38,969 nucleotides of DNA from a virus. The stretch covers positions 1 through 38,969 of IMG/VR virus record IMGVR_UViG_3300017752_000046; one strand, given 5' to 3'. The position numbers were made by a program, and so were the translations under genes. The notes beneath the pieces were generated by a model, which searched no databases, was not told the DNA's origin, and was given only the letters and a program-made list of their open reading frames with translations. How positions within the stretch are numbered: the first letter of the stretch is position 1; each line of letters starts with the position of its first letter. Positions 26,391 through 32,104 of this stretch are shown one piece after another.

Positions 26391-26430
26391 AAAAGTATTC
26401 TCACTACAGCGTTAGCCGTAGACGAATATA

Positions 26431-26475
26431 GTTACATTATAACTTAATTATGAAGCTAACTTATTCTGTTTTAGA
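26431..26475. repeat. 45-bp direct repeat, left copy
   Basis: Aligns without gaps to 27681-27725 with 8 mismatches by my count. It covers the last codons of the AIPR-like gene, its TAA, and a minus-strand TATAAT (26436-26441). The two copies fall in different reading frames, so protein similarity does not explain it. Confidence 0.8.
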
Positions 26476-27611
26476 CTTTTTAATTCTAAACGAGTTGCTT
26501 CAAACATCTCTTCCCACATTGGTTGGAAATAACCTACTGGTCTCAATTGGTCATATTGTCTAGCTATTCTTACAGCTTTCTGCATTAATTTAAATCCAAT
26601 ATTATCCCAAACTTTTTTAGCAAGGTGATAATTAAATTTTCCTTCCATTGCAATTATTGTTCTAAACGAAGCTATAACTGGAACGAGTACTGCCTGATGT
26701 AATACATATTCCATTTCTTTATCTTCATCAATAAACAATGTTTGATTCTTATTGTTTTTCCATGCAGAAAATATAAACGGATTGTCATCATTAGTTTCCC
26801 CTGTAGCATCGCACCACATTGGATAAGCAGTTTCTTGTACGTAGTCTTTAAATCTATAAATATCTTTTAAACTAGATTTAAATTTCTTGTAGTTGTCATA
26901 TTGTTCTTCATACTTATCTACAATTTTATTCTTACCACCATAGGCAAGCATCTTTGTATTAGGTTCAATCATAAGTTCTGTTCCATCTTTTATCAATGAA
27001 TAAACTGTTGATATGATATCTCTAACTTTTACAGTTCCATCATCTCCTTGAAAATAAACTATTGCATCTTCGTATGGAGTATTTTTAAAAGCGTCTTTAA
27101 TCCACTGAAATTGTCCTTTATGATTTAATAATGATTCATCACTAACTTGCAAAGAATTATTTAAACCAATAGAAATATTTAATCTAGTTGACTCATCTTT
27201 GACACCAGTCATTATGAAAACTCTTACAAACCTATCTTTTGGTATTGTATTCAATTCATCTCTTATAGCACCGTAGAGATGTCCTCCGTTAACAATGCCG
27301 TCTTCATCTGACAATGTAATGGTTATGGAATCATCCTCGACAACTGCGCTATCAGCTAGTATATGAATACCTAAAGAGGCAAACATAAATAAGTCTGGTA
27401 TTTGTTTTTTTTCTGTAATAGCATTTACTAGTTCTTGATATGAACTTTTATCAGCTACTTTCTTTCTAGGGTTTGGTGTATCTGGTAATTCTTCAGCCTC
27501 TGCCAAATCTTTACAGCTAATATACCCATAGTATTCTTTAACATTCTTATCAGTTAAGGAAGTTAATGTACGAATTGCCTGAATAGGCAACGTGATTTTA
27601 GTATTACTCAT
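26448..27611 (-). CDS. AIPR-family (abortive infection) protein
   Basis: 387 aa. Residues 74-118 have FMFASLGIHILADSAV followed by a strand and DGIVNGGHLYGAI, matching the AIPR family core (NGI...IVNGxQT/H). Residues 128-175 (RVFIMTGV, then SIGLNNSLQVSDESLLN and WIKDAF) match the following family segment, in which Asn-rich helices precede 'sL' and an aromatic helix. AIPR proteins were named from lactococcal phage-resistance genes; their biochemical activity is unclear to me. I chose MSNTKI as start because AAAGAAAGAG lies upstream; 19 upstream codons stay open but lack support. The gene has its own candidate promoter, a terminator and flanking direct repeats, so it looks like a transferred accessory unit. 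A DGQHR/DndB-like fold is the main alternative. Confidence 0.7.
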   Translation of the reverse strand: MSNTKITLPIQAIRTLTSLTDKNVKEYYGYISCKDLAEAEELPDTPNPRKKVADKSSYQELVNAITEKKQIPDLFMFASLGIHILADSAVVEDDSITITLSDEDGIVNGGHLYGAIRDELNTIPKDRFVRVFIMTGVKDESTRLNISIGLNNSLQVSDESLLNHKGQFQWIKDAFKNTPYEDAIVYFQGDDGTVKVRDIISTVYSLIKDGTELMIEPNTKMLAYGGKNKIVDKYEEQYDNYKKFKSSLKDIYRFKDYVQETAYPMWCDATGETNDDNPFIFSAWKNNKNQTLFIDEDKEMEYVLHQAVLVPVIASFRTIIAMEGKFNYHLAKKVWDNIGFKLMQKAVRIARQYDQLRPVGYFQPMWEEMFEATRLELKSLKQNKLAS

Positions 27612-27680
27612 TTTATTCTCTTTCTTTATTGAGATATCTTTCTGATAATCTCTCTTAACACACAACATTTGTTGGTGTAA

Positions 27681-27725
27681 TCTACACTATAACTTTATTA
27701 TGAAGTTAAGTTACTTTGTTTTAGA
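27681..27725. repeat. 45-bp direct repeat, right copy
   Basis: Second copy of the repeat at 26431-26475. It spans the end of the 61-aa gene and a minus-strand TATAGT (27686-27691), which could serve as the -10 box for the AIPR-like gene with a leader of about 68 nt. No good -35 is seen. Confidence 0.8.
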
Positions 27726-27896
27726 TTTTATATTGTAATGTCTTTCTAAATATCTTTCTAAAAAATATGTAATGTTAGAGTTTCTGAATTCTGATGGTAC
27801 AGATATGTATTCTACAATTTGTTTCTTTCTGTACATAGCCAAAACACTTTCTTTTAGCTTAAATCTGAAACCTTTGTAAATAATATCTTGAACCAT
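27711..27896 (-). CDS. Small basic protein in the accessory cassette
   Basis: 61 aa, beginning MVQDIIYKGFRFKLKESVLA and ending LERHYNIKSKTK; basic, mixed helix and strand, no family recognised. The frame is open further upstream, but that extension translates through a strong terminator hairpin (27931-27970), so the ATG at 27896 is preferred. There is no Shine-Dalgarno site; TATATT ends 9 nt before the ATG, giving a nearly leaderless message. Its position next to the AIPR-like gene and between two terminators suggests a shared accessory role, perhaps regulation of that gene, but this is only context. Confidence 0.6.
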   Translation of the reverse strand: MVQDIIYKGFRFKLKESVLAMYRKKQIVEYISVPSEFRNSNITYFLERYLERHYNIKSKTK

Positions 27897-27905
27897 TGTT
27901 ATATA

Positions 27906-27911
27906 AATATA
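27906..27911 (-). promoter_or_regulatory. -10-like box for the 61-aa gene
   Basis: Minus-strand TATATT (5 of 6 to TATAAT) ends 9 nt before the ATG at 27896, the same spacing as at the WhiB and 29303 genes. The predicted transcript would start about 3 nt before the ATG. No -35 seen. Confidence 0.4.
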
Positions 27912-27930
27912 CCATATCTGTTTGGTATTT

Positions 27931-27970
27931 AAAAAAAACGAAAGCCGCCTCGAAGGGCGGTCTTTTCGCT
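27931..27970 (-). terminator. Leftward intrinsic terminator upstream of the accessory cassette
   Basis: On the minus strand CCGCC/GGCGG with an outer AAAG/CTTT arm (one bulge) forms a GC-rich stem followed by CTTTCG and eight T residues. It would stop transcripts coming from WhiB and its neighbours before the 61-aa gene. Confidence 0.85.
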
Positions 27971-28070
27971 CTCTTAACATCAGGGCAATGATGTGTAGAA
28001 ATATAATTTTAACATATTTGAAACATATAATATACTTTTTATACAAAATGTATGATAAAGTATTTAACTT

Positions 28071-28250
28071 ATGTACGATTTACAAAGTTATTTAGGGAAG
28101 ATGTCTTCTGGTTTTGTTACTGAAAAAAAAATAAAACAATCGAAATTCGGAAAACCTAAAAAGAAAAAAAGAAATAAAGTTTCCTCACAAGCAAACTTTC
28201 ATCAACAGTTTCACGTTAGCTGGAAAATAACGGAAGACGACTTACCTTAA
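28071..28250 (+). CDS. Small basic protein on the opposite strand
   Basis: 59 aa, MYDLQSYLGKMSSGFVTEKK at the start, then a strongly basic stretch (KFGKPKKKKRNK) and an end FHVSWKITEDDLP. It is a plus-strand gene inside the minus-strand arm and overlaps the end of the convergent 76-aa frame by 9 nt. There is no Shine-Dalgarno site; TATGAT at 28051-28056 could be a -10 box with a short leader. It might be a DNA-binding peptide, judging only by charge. The reading frame looks protein-like, but evidence that it is expressed is weak. Confidence 0.4.
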   Translation: MYDLQSYLGKMSSGFVTEKKIKQSKFGKPKKKKRNKVSSQANFHQQFHVSWKITEDDLP

Positions 28251-28472
28251 GCTTTTAAGTCTTTTAAATTGATGCGGAATAAAATTATATTCTTCATCTA
28301 ACCAAGTAAAAAACTCTTCCAATGTGTATTTACCTACAATAAATGGAAAGTCATTTTCTTCAGGTGTAACCTCCCAGTAATATTTACGCTTTTTCTTGAA
28401 ACTCCGTCTGTAATCGTTGTTCTTTGCGTATTGCTCTTCGTTCTCGTTCAGACTTACCACCCCAAATACCAA
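28242..28472 (-). CDS. Small acidic-aromatic protein overlapping WhiB, start uncertain
   Basis: Up to 76 aa. The part after WhiB (YYWEVTPEENDFPFIVGKY, then LEEFFTWLDEEYNFIPHQF) is clearly protein-like, but no ATG is available in this frame; the upstream frame overlaps the last 89 nt of WhiB. A GGGAGGT ribosome-like site lies just after the WhiB stop with no in-frame start at normal spacing. Either translation begins at a TTG/GTG inside WhiB, or the frame is entered by recoding from WhiB. Function not recognised. Confidence 0.5.
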   Translation of the reverse strand: MVFGVVSLNENEEQYAKNNDYRRSFKKKRKYYWEVTPEENDFPFIVGKYTLEEFFTWLDEEYNFIPHQFKRLKSLR

Positions 28473-28665
28473 ATCTTTCTTTTCTTTCTACTGCGAATTC
28501 TAAACATACTTTTTTAACTTTACAAGAATTACAAATTGCTTTTGCTTTTACTGTAGAACCACCTCTGTCTGGAAAAAACAAGTCCTGGTCGTGTTTCTGA
28601 CACTCTCCGTCCTTATACCAGTCAGGTACACTTAATAATTCTTGCAGCGGAATGAAATTACTCAT
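28384..28665 (-). CDS. whiB: WhiB-like iron-sulfur transcription regulator
   Basis: 93 aa. Four Cys (C22, C45, C48, C54) follow the WhiB spacing with CNSCKVKKVC, and GIWGGKSERERR (66-77) is the family hallmark turn plus basic DNA-contact region. WhiB proteins bind a 4Fe-4S cluster, partner with the primary sigma factor and occur only in actinobacteria and their phages, so this is the best host clue. A phage copy can redirect host transcription or block host WhiB functions. The ATG has no strong Shine-Dalgarno; TATAGT ends 9 nt upstream. Confidence 0.95.
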   Translation of the reverse strand: MSNFIPLQELLSVPDWYKDGECQKHDQDLFFPDRGGSTVKAKAICNSCKVKKVCLEFAVERKERFGIWGGKSERERRAIRKEQRLQTEFQEKA

Positions 28666-28674
28666 TGCCCTTAT

Positions 28675-28680
28675 ACTATA
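28675..28680 (-). promoter_or_regulatory. -10 box before WhiB
   Basis: Minus-strand TATAGT (5 of 6 to TATAAT) ends 9 nt before the WhiB ATG, so the transcript would begin about 3 nt before the start codon. No clear -35 element. Confidence 0.45.
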
Positions 28681-28847
28681 TAGCTTTCCTAAATCATAAT
28701 AGGACTAACAATAACCATATAATGACCAACCTAAAGGCCCTTGTTTTTAGTGTTTTTCCACCTTTAGTGTAGTTGGAGGCGTAAAAATTTTTTTATTTCA
28801 TGCCTTGTTGAACGCCCGTTGTTTTTGGAGATATTTGTGTGGGGAGC

Positions 28848-29303
28848 TTAGTCGCCGTACTCAACGCTAAACTTGATTGGCTCTCCACCCTCCCCGCCTA
28901 TCTCTATGGCTGACCTCTTACCCCATTTCTTAGGAAAACTTCGCTCTAACCACCACGCACTGGCTTGCCAGCTGCCATTATCTGCAGCTCGCCTGATATT
29001 ACGTATGTGAGCACCCTCGGCTTCAGCTCGCGCTCGCTTTACTGCCTCCGAAAACTCCGAGTACATGTTAACAACCTCAATCTTTACAGCCTCCTGTGTT
29101 GCTGGTAAGGAAGAGTCTGGAGACGGTAGGGCTTTATCTTCCTCTATAATGTCGTCCATTTCGTCACCCTTCTTCATCCATTCATAGAAGGTAGAGGGGG
29201 AAATACCAGCCATAACAGCTGCATCTTCCTGATAATAGCCTAATTTAAGCCAATTACACACATCCTCTATAAGATTGGGGGATATTTTACTTTTTCTACC
29301 CAT
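28848..29303 (-). CDS. Probable terminase small subunit (HTH protein), GC-richer
   Basis: 151 aa. The N-terminus (ISPNLIEDVCNWLKLGYYQ, then AAVMAGISPSTFYEWMKKG) is a helix-turn-helix. The middle has EFSEAVKRARAEAEGAHIRNI, and WQASAWWLERSFPKKWGKR is a pattern often seen in phage small terminase/HTH proteins, which recognise the packaging site. It is separated from terL by the accessory region, which is unusual. By hand count GC is 31 of 60 at 28861-28920 and 34 of 60 at 28981-29040, against 12 of 60 at 27121-27180, suggesting recent acquisition. No Shine-Dalgarno; TGTTAAAAT ends 9 nt before the ATG. Confidence 0.7.
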   Translation of the reverse strand: MGRKSKISPNLIEDVCNWLKLGYYQEDAAVMAGISPSTFYEWMKKGDEMDDIIEEDKALPSPDSSLPATQEAVKIEVVNMYSEFSEAVKRARAEAEGAHIRNIRRAADNGSWQASAWWLERSFPKKWGKRSAIEIGGEGGEPIKFSVEYGD

Positions 29304-29312
29304 AATGAGGTA

Positions 29313-29321
29313 ATTTTAACA
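29313..29321 (-). promoter_or_regulatory. Extended -10 promoter for the small terminase-like gene
   Basis: Minus strand TGTTAAAAT: TG extension plus TAAAAT (5 of 6). The predicted start is about 3 nt before the ATG at 29303. It matches the TGTTAGAAT before the HNH gene. Confidence 0.5.
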
Positions 29322-29471
29322 TAAGTGCCTAGTTGAAATGGCATTCAAAACGAGAAAATTTGTGCACGGTGCTTGGGTTTACCCTTGATAGTTGTTTTTT
29401 GATTTGGAACCCCCCCTAGGGTCTCACTCATTACAGCTAGACAAGTAACAGTATCTAATAATTAGATATTG
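29322..29471. other. Divergent intergenic region between the two arms
   Basis: Non-coding. It separates the leftward and rightward transcripts and holds a GC-rich patch in an AT-rich setting: seven C in a row (29410-29416) running into the 8-bp palindrome CCCTAGGG (29414-29421). Such a patch beside a small-terminase-like gene is a candidate cos or packaging region, but no direct proof is present. Confidence 0.4.
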
Positions 29472-29477
29472 TATAAT
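29472..29477 (+). promoter_or_regulatory. Early rightward promoter -10 box
   Basis: A perfect TATAAT, 19 nt before the start codon of the first rightward gene. The -35 region is poor. An AAAGGAG ribosome site follows at 29484-29490. Confidence 0.6.
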
Positions 29478-29496
29478 TATATAAAAGGAGATACTA

Positions 29497-29727
29497 ATGA
29501 CTATGCCTAACATAATAAATAATAATAAAGAAGTGCTTATTGATACCGAGGAATTGGAGAAAGCATTTACAGTAGTGGCTAAACTGTTGACTCTTAAAGA
29601 TACAGAAGAGTTGCATAACAAGTTTGTTGTTTCAGTCAAGAGAAGAATGAATGACAATATCTACTCTACAACAGTAGAGCTAAATAACATGCTTGATTCT
29701 GCATATAAGCCAGAGAGTCAATTATAA
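29497..29727 (+). CDS. First early gene, small helical protein
   Basis: 76 aa, not recognised. Mostly helical and mildly charged (LIDTEELEKAFTVVAKLLTL, then FVVSVKRRMNDNIYSTTVE). It is the first gene after the rightward promoter, with an AAAGGAG site 6 nt before the ATG, so it is probably expressed immediately after infection. First early genes of phages often act on host functions, but nothing in the sequence shows which. Confidence 0.75.
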   Translation: MTMPNIINNNKEVLIDTEELEKAFTVVAKLLTLKDTEELHNKFVVSVKRRMNDNIYSTTVELNNMLDSAYKPESQL

Positions 29728-29749
29728 ATAACTAAAGAAAGGATATCTT

Positions 29750-29866
29750 ATGGATATGCAATTAATACAAGCAATTGTGATTACTGCTGTGTCAGTGTTC
29801 ATGGTTGTACAGTTACTTAATAATATATTTCCTAAATGGAAAGAAGTTATTGGGTTAACTAAGTAG
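29750..29866 (+). CDS. Single-span membrane mini-protein
   Basis: 38 aa. A hydrophobic stretch (LIQAIVITAVSVFMVVQLL) spans the membrane, followed by a short polar tail with FPKWKEVIGLTK. AAAGAAAGG upstream supports the ATG. The role is unknown; it could be a superinfection-exclusion peptide, an antiholin/holin-like protein or a membrane regulator. Confidence 0.65.
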   Translation: MDMQLIQAIVITAVSVFMVVQLLNNIFPKWKEVIGLTK

Positions 29867-29872
29867 ATAGAT

Positions 29873-29903
29873 AGACAGCATGCAAATGAATAGTGTGCTG
29901 TCT
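29873..29903 (+). other. Inverted repeat between early genes
   Basis: AGACAGCA and TGCTGTCT form a perfect 8-bp inverted repeat with a 15-nt loop, just upstream of the exonuclease ribosome site. It may be an RNA hairpin or an operator. No T-run follows, so termination is unlikely. Confidence 0.45.
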
Positions 29904-29932
29904 GGTGTGTCTATATATAGAAAGGAACAGAC

Positions 29933-30631
29933 ATGAATGGTGCCCAACTTTATGAACTATGGAAAGCAGAGAAAGATAAGGTTATGGAAGGTAGGATAGA
30001 AAGTATGAGTGAATCAGTAGAACAGAAAGGTGTAGTAATACTAGACTTTGAAACAACTGGTGCAAACATTACTAATCACCCTGACAAGAAATGGGGTTAC
30101 TTTAAGGGTAAGACTTGGTATGACGCTATACAAATAGCATTAATAGATACATCAGTACTAGATAGCTCAACCAAATCTGGTTACAAAGAATACTCATGGA
30201 GACTTATGCCTCATAAGGATTATCACTCAAGAAAGGACTGGGCTACATCAATACATGGTCACTCAAGAGATGAGTACCTACTAAGAACAGACTTAGTTAA
30301 CTTCACAGATATATATCCAGAACTAGCAAGAATACTCAATGATAAAACAGTAGTGGCACATAATGCCTTTGGATTTGATAAATCAGTACTAGAACAGATG
30401 GCTGAGAAGTACAATGTAATCTTACCAGTATTCAATTGGAGAGATACTAAAGATGAATTAGTCAAGATGTATCCACAAAGAAAGCATTCACAAAAAGCAG
30501 TAGCAGCTTGGATGGGATTTGATAATGACTTTGAGGGGCATGATGCATTAGTGGATGTACAAATGCTTACTAAAATCTATCACAGAATAGAAGAGATTAA
30601 AACTAAATCAGATGACTTTTACTTTGTTTAA
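29933..30631 (+). CDS. DEDDh 3'-5' exonuclease (DnaQ/RNase T-like)
   Basis: 232 aa. All DEDDh residues are visible: D38 and E40 in VVILDFETTG, D149 in VVAHNAFGFDKSVL, H203 and D208 in FEGHDALVDVQML. These coordinate two metal ions for 3'-5' hydrolysis of DNA or RNA. A 30-residue helical N-terminal extension precedes the catalytic fold. No polymerase domain is fused, so it may proofread in trans, degrade host nucleic acid or process ends. It is followed by a rightward terminator. AAAGGAAC lies upstream of the ATG. Confidence 0.9.
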   Translation: MNGAQLYELWKAEKDKVMEGRIESMSESVEQKGVVILDFETTGANITNHPDKKWGYFKGKTWYDAIQIALIDTSVLDSSTKSGYKEYSWRLMPHKDYHSRKDWATSIHGHSRDEYLLRTDLVNFTDIYPELARILNDKTVVAHNAFGFDKSVLEQMAEKYNVILPVFNWRDTKDELVKMYPQRKHSQKAVAAWMGFDNDFEGHDALVDVQMLTKIYHRIEEIKTKSDDFYFV

Positions 30632-30676
30632 TTAGTCGATGTCCTGAGCAAGACATAAAACTGCTTACATACTATG

Positions 30677-30702
30677 AGCTCACCAAATTGGTGGGCTTTT
30701 TT
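30677..30702 (+). terminator. Terminator after the exonuclease gene
   Basis: The stem AGCTCACC/GGTGGGCT (one G-U pair) with loop AAATT is followed by TTTTTT, a typical intrinsic terminator. A related hairpin without the T-run occurs at 31813-31839. Confidence 0.85.
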
Positions 30703-30729
30703 ATTGACATAAAGAAAGGAAGGTAACTC

Positions 30730-30867
30730 ATGAGTCCATGGAAACTATTTCTATCTAGTTTCTTTCAGGTATGCGTAACTATGGTTCACCCCAATAACGA
30801 GTTTGGTGAAGCAGTAGGTTGCGAATGTTATGAGATTAATGGAATACCAGTATTCGACGAAGCGTAA
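30730..30867 (+). CDS. Small early protein
   Basis: 45 aa, starting MSPWKLFLSSFFQVCVTMVH and ending with the acidic CYEINGIPVFDEA. Good ribosome site AAAGGAAGG. Three Cys in all. Not recognised. The hydrophobic front could be a membrane anchor or signal segment. Confidence 0.6.
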   Translation: MSPWKLFLSSFFQVCVTMVHPNNEFGEAVGCECYEINGIPVFDEA

Positions 30868-30883
30868 AAGAAAGGTAGGACTT

Positions 30884-30976
30884 ATGTTCCCACTATACGT
30901 TGGGCTAGCAGGACTTTGTGTTCTAATAGCCTTATTAAAAACTATGAAAGACGAGCCATACAATGGCAGAAGATAA
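30884..30976 (+). CDS. Membrane mini-protein
   Basis: 30 aa with one hydrophobic span (LYVGLAGLCVLIALL) and a basic tail ending YNGRR. AAAGGTAGGA precedes the ATG. One of several tiny membrane peptides in this arm; function unknown. Confidence 0.55.
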   Translation: MFPLYVGLAGLCVLIALLKTMKDEPYNGRR

Positions 30977-31022
30977 ATGTACATGTGCGCCAGTGCATGT
31001 ATGCAAACTACTAAGGAGGTAA
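30963..31022 (+). CDS. Possible Cys-containing micro-protein
   Basis: 19 codons overlapping the previous gene by 14 nt: MAEDKCTCAPVHVCKLLRR. Three Cys in a short peptide could bind metal, but there is no good ribosome site, and the end of the frame supplies the AAGGAGGT of the next gene. It may be only leader sequence. Confidence 0.25.
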   Translation: MAEDKCTCAPVHVCKLLRR

Positions 31023-31026
31023 AGAA

Positions 31027-31113
31027 ATGAAACCATGTCCAATATGTGGTATACCGTTTCATTATATTATGGTTCCTGCTTGTCAGGAATGTTGTAGAAA
31101 GGAAAGAGAATGA
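31027..31113 (+). CDS. Zinc-knuckle mini-protein
   Basis: 28 aa with CPIC near the start and CQECC near the end, a CxxC...CxxC metal-binding layout. A near-perfect AAGGAGGT precedes the ATG, and the stop overlaps the next start (ATGA), so it is probably translated. Role unknown; such knuckles often contact nucleic acid or proteins. Confidence 0.6.
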   Translation: MKPCPICGIPFHYIMVPACQECCRKERE

Positions 31114-31322
31114 AACCAAGGAAGGTTGAGCAATCTCGCTTAACTTTGTTAGGAGTCGAAGTTGATAAGAAAGAGTTGAACAAGAAATTGTTTAGCAATT
31201 TTGCTTATGATGCGACACTCGACAAAGTGAGTAAAGAAGAAATAACTAAAGAAGACATAGCAAGTGAGTTGATGAAAGATGAATCTTTTCTAGACGAACT
31301 GCTTACTGAATTCTCTAGTTAG
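31110..31322 (+). CDS. Small charged early protein
   Basis: 70 aa, helical and charged (LGVEVDKKELNKKLFSNF, then KEEITKEDIASELMKDESF). Not recognised. Coupled by a 4-nt overlap to the zinc-knuckle gene. The C-terminal acidic half resembles the acidic end of the 73-aa protein at 31883, but only in composition. Confidence 0.65.
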   Translation: MKPRKVEQSRLTLLGVEVDKKELNKKLFSNFAYDATLDKVSKEEITKEDIASELMKDESFLDELLTEFSS

Positions 31323-31334
31323 TAAACAAGGCTT

Positions 31335-31358
31335 TGGGAAGTGCCTTCAAACTTCCCA
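31335..31358 (+). other. Hairpin upstream of the 80-aa gene
   Basis: TGGGAAGT and ACTTCCCA form a perfect 8-bp stem with an 8-nt loop, 20 nt before the ATG at 31379. It may influence translation or mRNA processing. Its presence argues against the alternative start at 31334. Confidence 0.6.
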
Positions 31359-31378
31359 TTACTCAAGGGAGGAATTAC

Positions 31379-31621
31379 ATGAGTAATGTTAAACGTACCT
31401 TTACTTGCAGGTGGAATATAAAAGGATTCCCATGCAATCGTAGAGTATCAGAAGCCGACAGTATCTTATTCGAAGAAGAGATATTTCCACGTTTGTTTAA
31501 TGCTCAGGTGTGTGATGTACACATTAATGAGTTTGACAGAAGAGTGGGTGAACTTCGTAGGATTAAAAATCTTATGAAATTTACAAGACACACAAGCAAG
31601 TTAGTAAAGCACATAGCATAG
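31379..31621 (+). CDS. Small basic Cys-containing protein
   Basis: 80 aa, MSNVKRTFTCRWNIKGFPCN at the start, later CDVH, then a basic helix (RRVGELRRIKNLMKF). Cys10/Cys19 and CxxH could bind zinc, so a small DNA- or RNA-binding protein is plausible. The start is set by GGGAGGA upstream; 15 further codons upstream lie in a hairpin region and are not included. Confidence 0.65.
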   Translation: MSNVKRTFTCRWNIKGFPCNRRVSEADSILFEEEIFPRLFNAQVCDVHINEFDRRVGELRRIKNLMKFTRHTSKLVKHIA

Positions 31622-31632
31622 GAGGAATAAAC

Positions 31633-31806
31633 ATGATGCCATTACTTAACCAAGGCGGCGACGGAGGTAGCAACACTATCACATTGACAGCAGTCAGTGA
31701 TGATGATGGAGATAACTTTGTTGAGATAGTAGAAAGAAGCTTTGGACCAGAGGACTTCTGGCCAGCGCTTGACTCTCTATTCGGCGAGGATATTGAATAC
31801 ATCTAG
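31633..31806 (+). CDS. Small acidic protein
   Basis: 57 aa, MMPLLNQGGDGGSNTITLT then an acidic helical C-terminus (DFWPALDSLFGEDIEYI). The ribosome site is GGAGGAATAA. No family recognised. The net charge is strongly negative, like many proteins in this arm. Confidence 0.6.
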   Translation: MMPLLNQGGDGGSNTITLTAVSDDDGDNFVEIVERSFGPEDFWPALDSLFGEDIEYI

Positions 31807-31812
31807 TAGCTC

Positions 31813-31839
31813 GGAGCTCATCACTATGTGGTGGGCTCT
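31813..31839 (+). other. Long hairpin related to the exonuclease terminator
   Basis: GGAGCTCATCAC pairs with GTGGTGGGCTCT across a 3-nt loop, with two or three G-U pairs. It shares AGCTCAYC and GGTGGGCT with the terminator at 30677 but has no T-run. It may be a processing or weak termination site. Confidence 0.55.
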
Positions 31840-31882
31840 AGGGTGTTAGGAAAGTCCTATCAACCATAAGAAAGGAGTAGAA

Positions 31883-32104
31883 GTGGGAAACCAGAATCTA
31901 CTTATCGAACAGAATCAATTAGCAATTGATTTAGCTAAAGCAGAACTGAGAGAAGAAATATCTCAGAAAGATATCACTACCAAAGAAGAGGTTAGTGAAT
32001 TAGTAACAGAAACAGCTGATAGATACTATATCAGCTTTGAAGAAGTCGTAAACGAATTAGCAGACTTTGCTAATGAATTTATGGATACAACAGAGGAGGG
32101 GTAA
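31883..32104 (+). CDS. Small acidic helical protein, GTG start
   Basis: 73 aa, GTG start with AAAGGAG 6 nt upstream. Helical and acidic (LAIDLAKAELREEISQKD, then FEEVVNELADFANEF). No family recognised. Joined to the next gene by a one-base TAATG overlap. Confidence 0.65.
   Translation: MGNQNLLIEQNQLAIDLAKAELREEISQKDITTKEEVSELVTETADRYYISFEEVVNELADFANEFMDTTEEG

Noticed and set aside
27612-27668. 19-codon N-terminal extension of the AIPR-like gene
   Set aside because: The ribosome site fits the internal ATG at 27611; the extension has no site.
27897-28046. N-terminal extension of the 61-aa gene
   Set aside because: It translates through a strong terminator hairpin and its T-run.
31334-31378. 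Earlier start of the 80-aa gene
   Set aside because: The segment is a perfect hairpin and the ribosome site lies after it.
31581-31802. 73-codon antisense frame opposite the 57-aa acidic gene
   Set aside because: The sense gene has GGAGGAATAA before its ATG and fits the operon direction.
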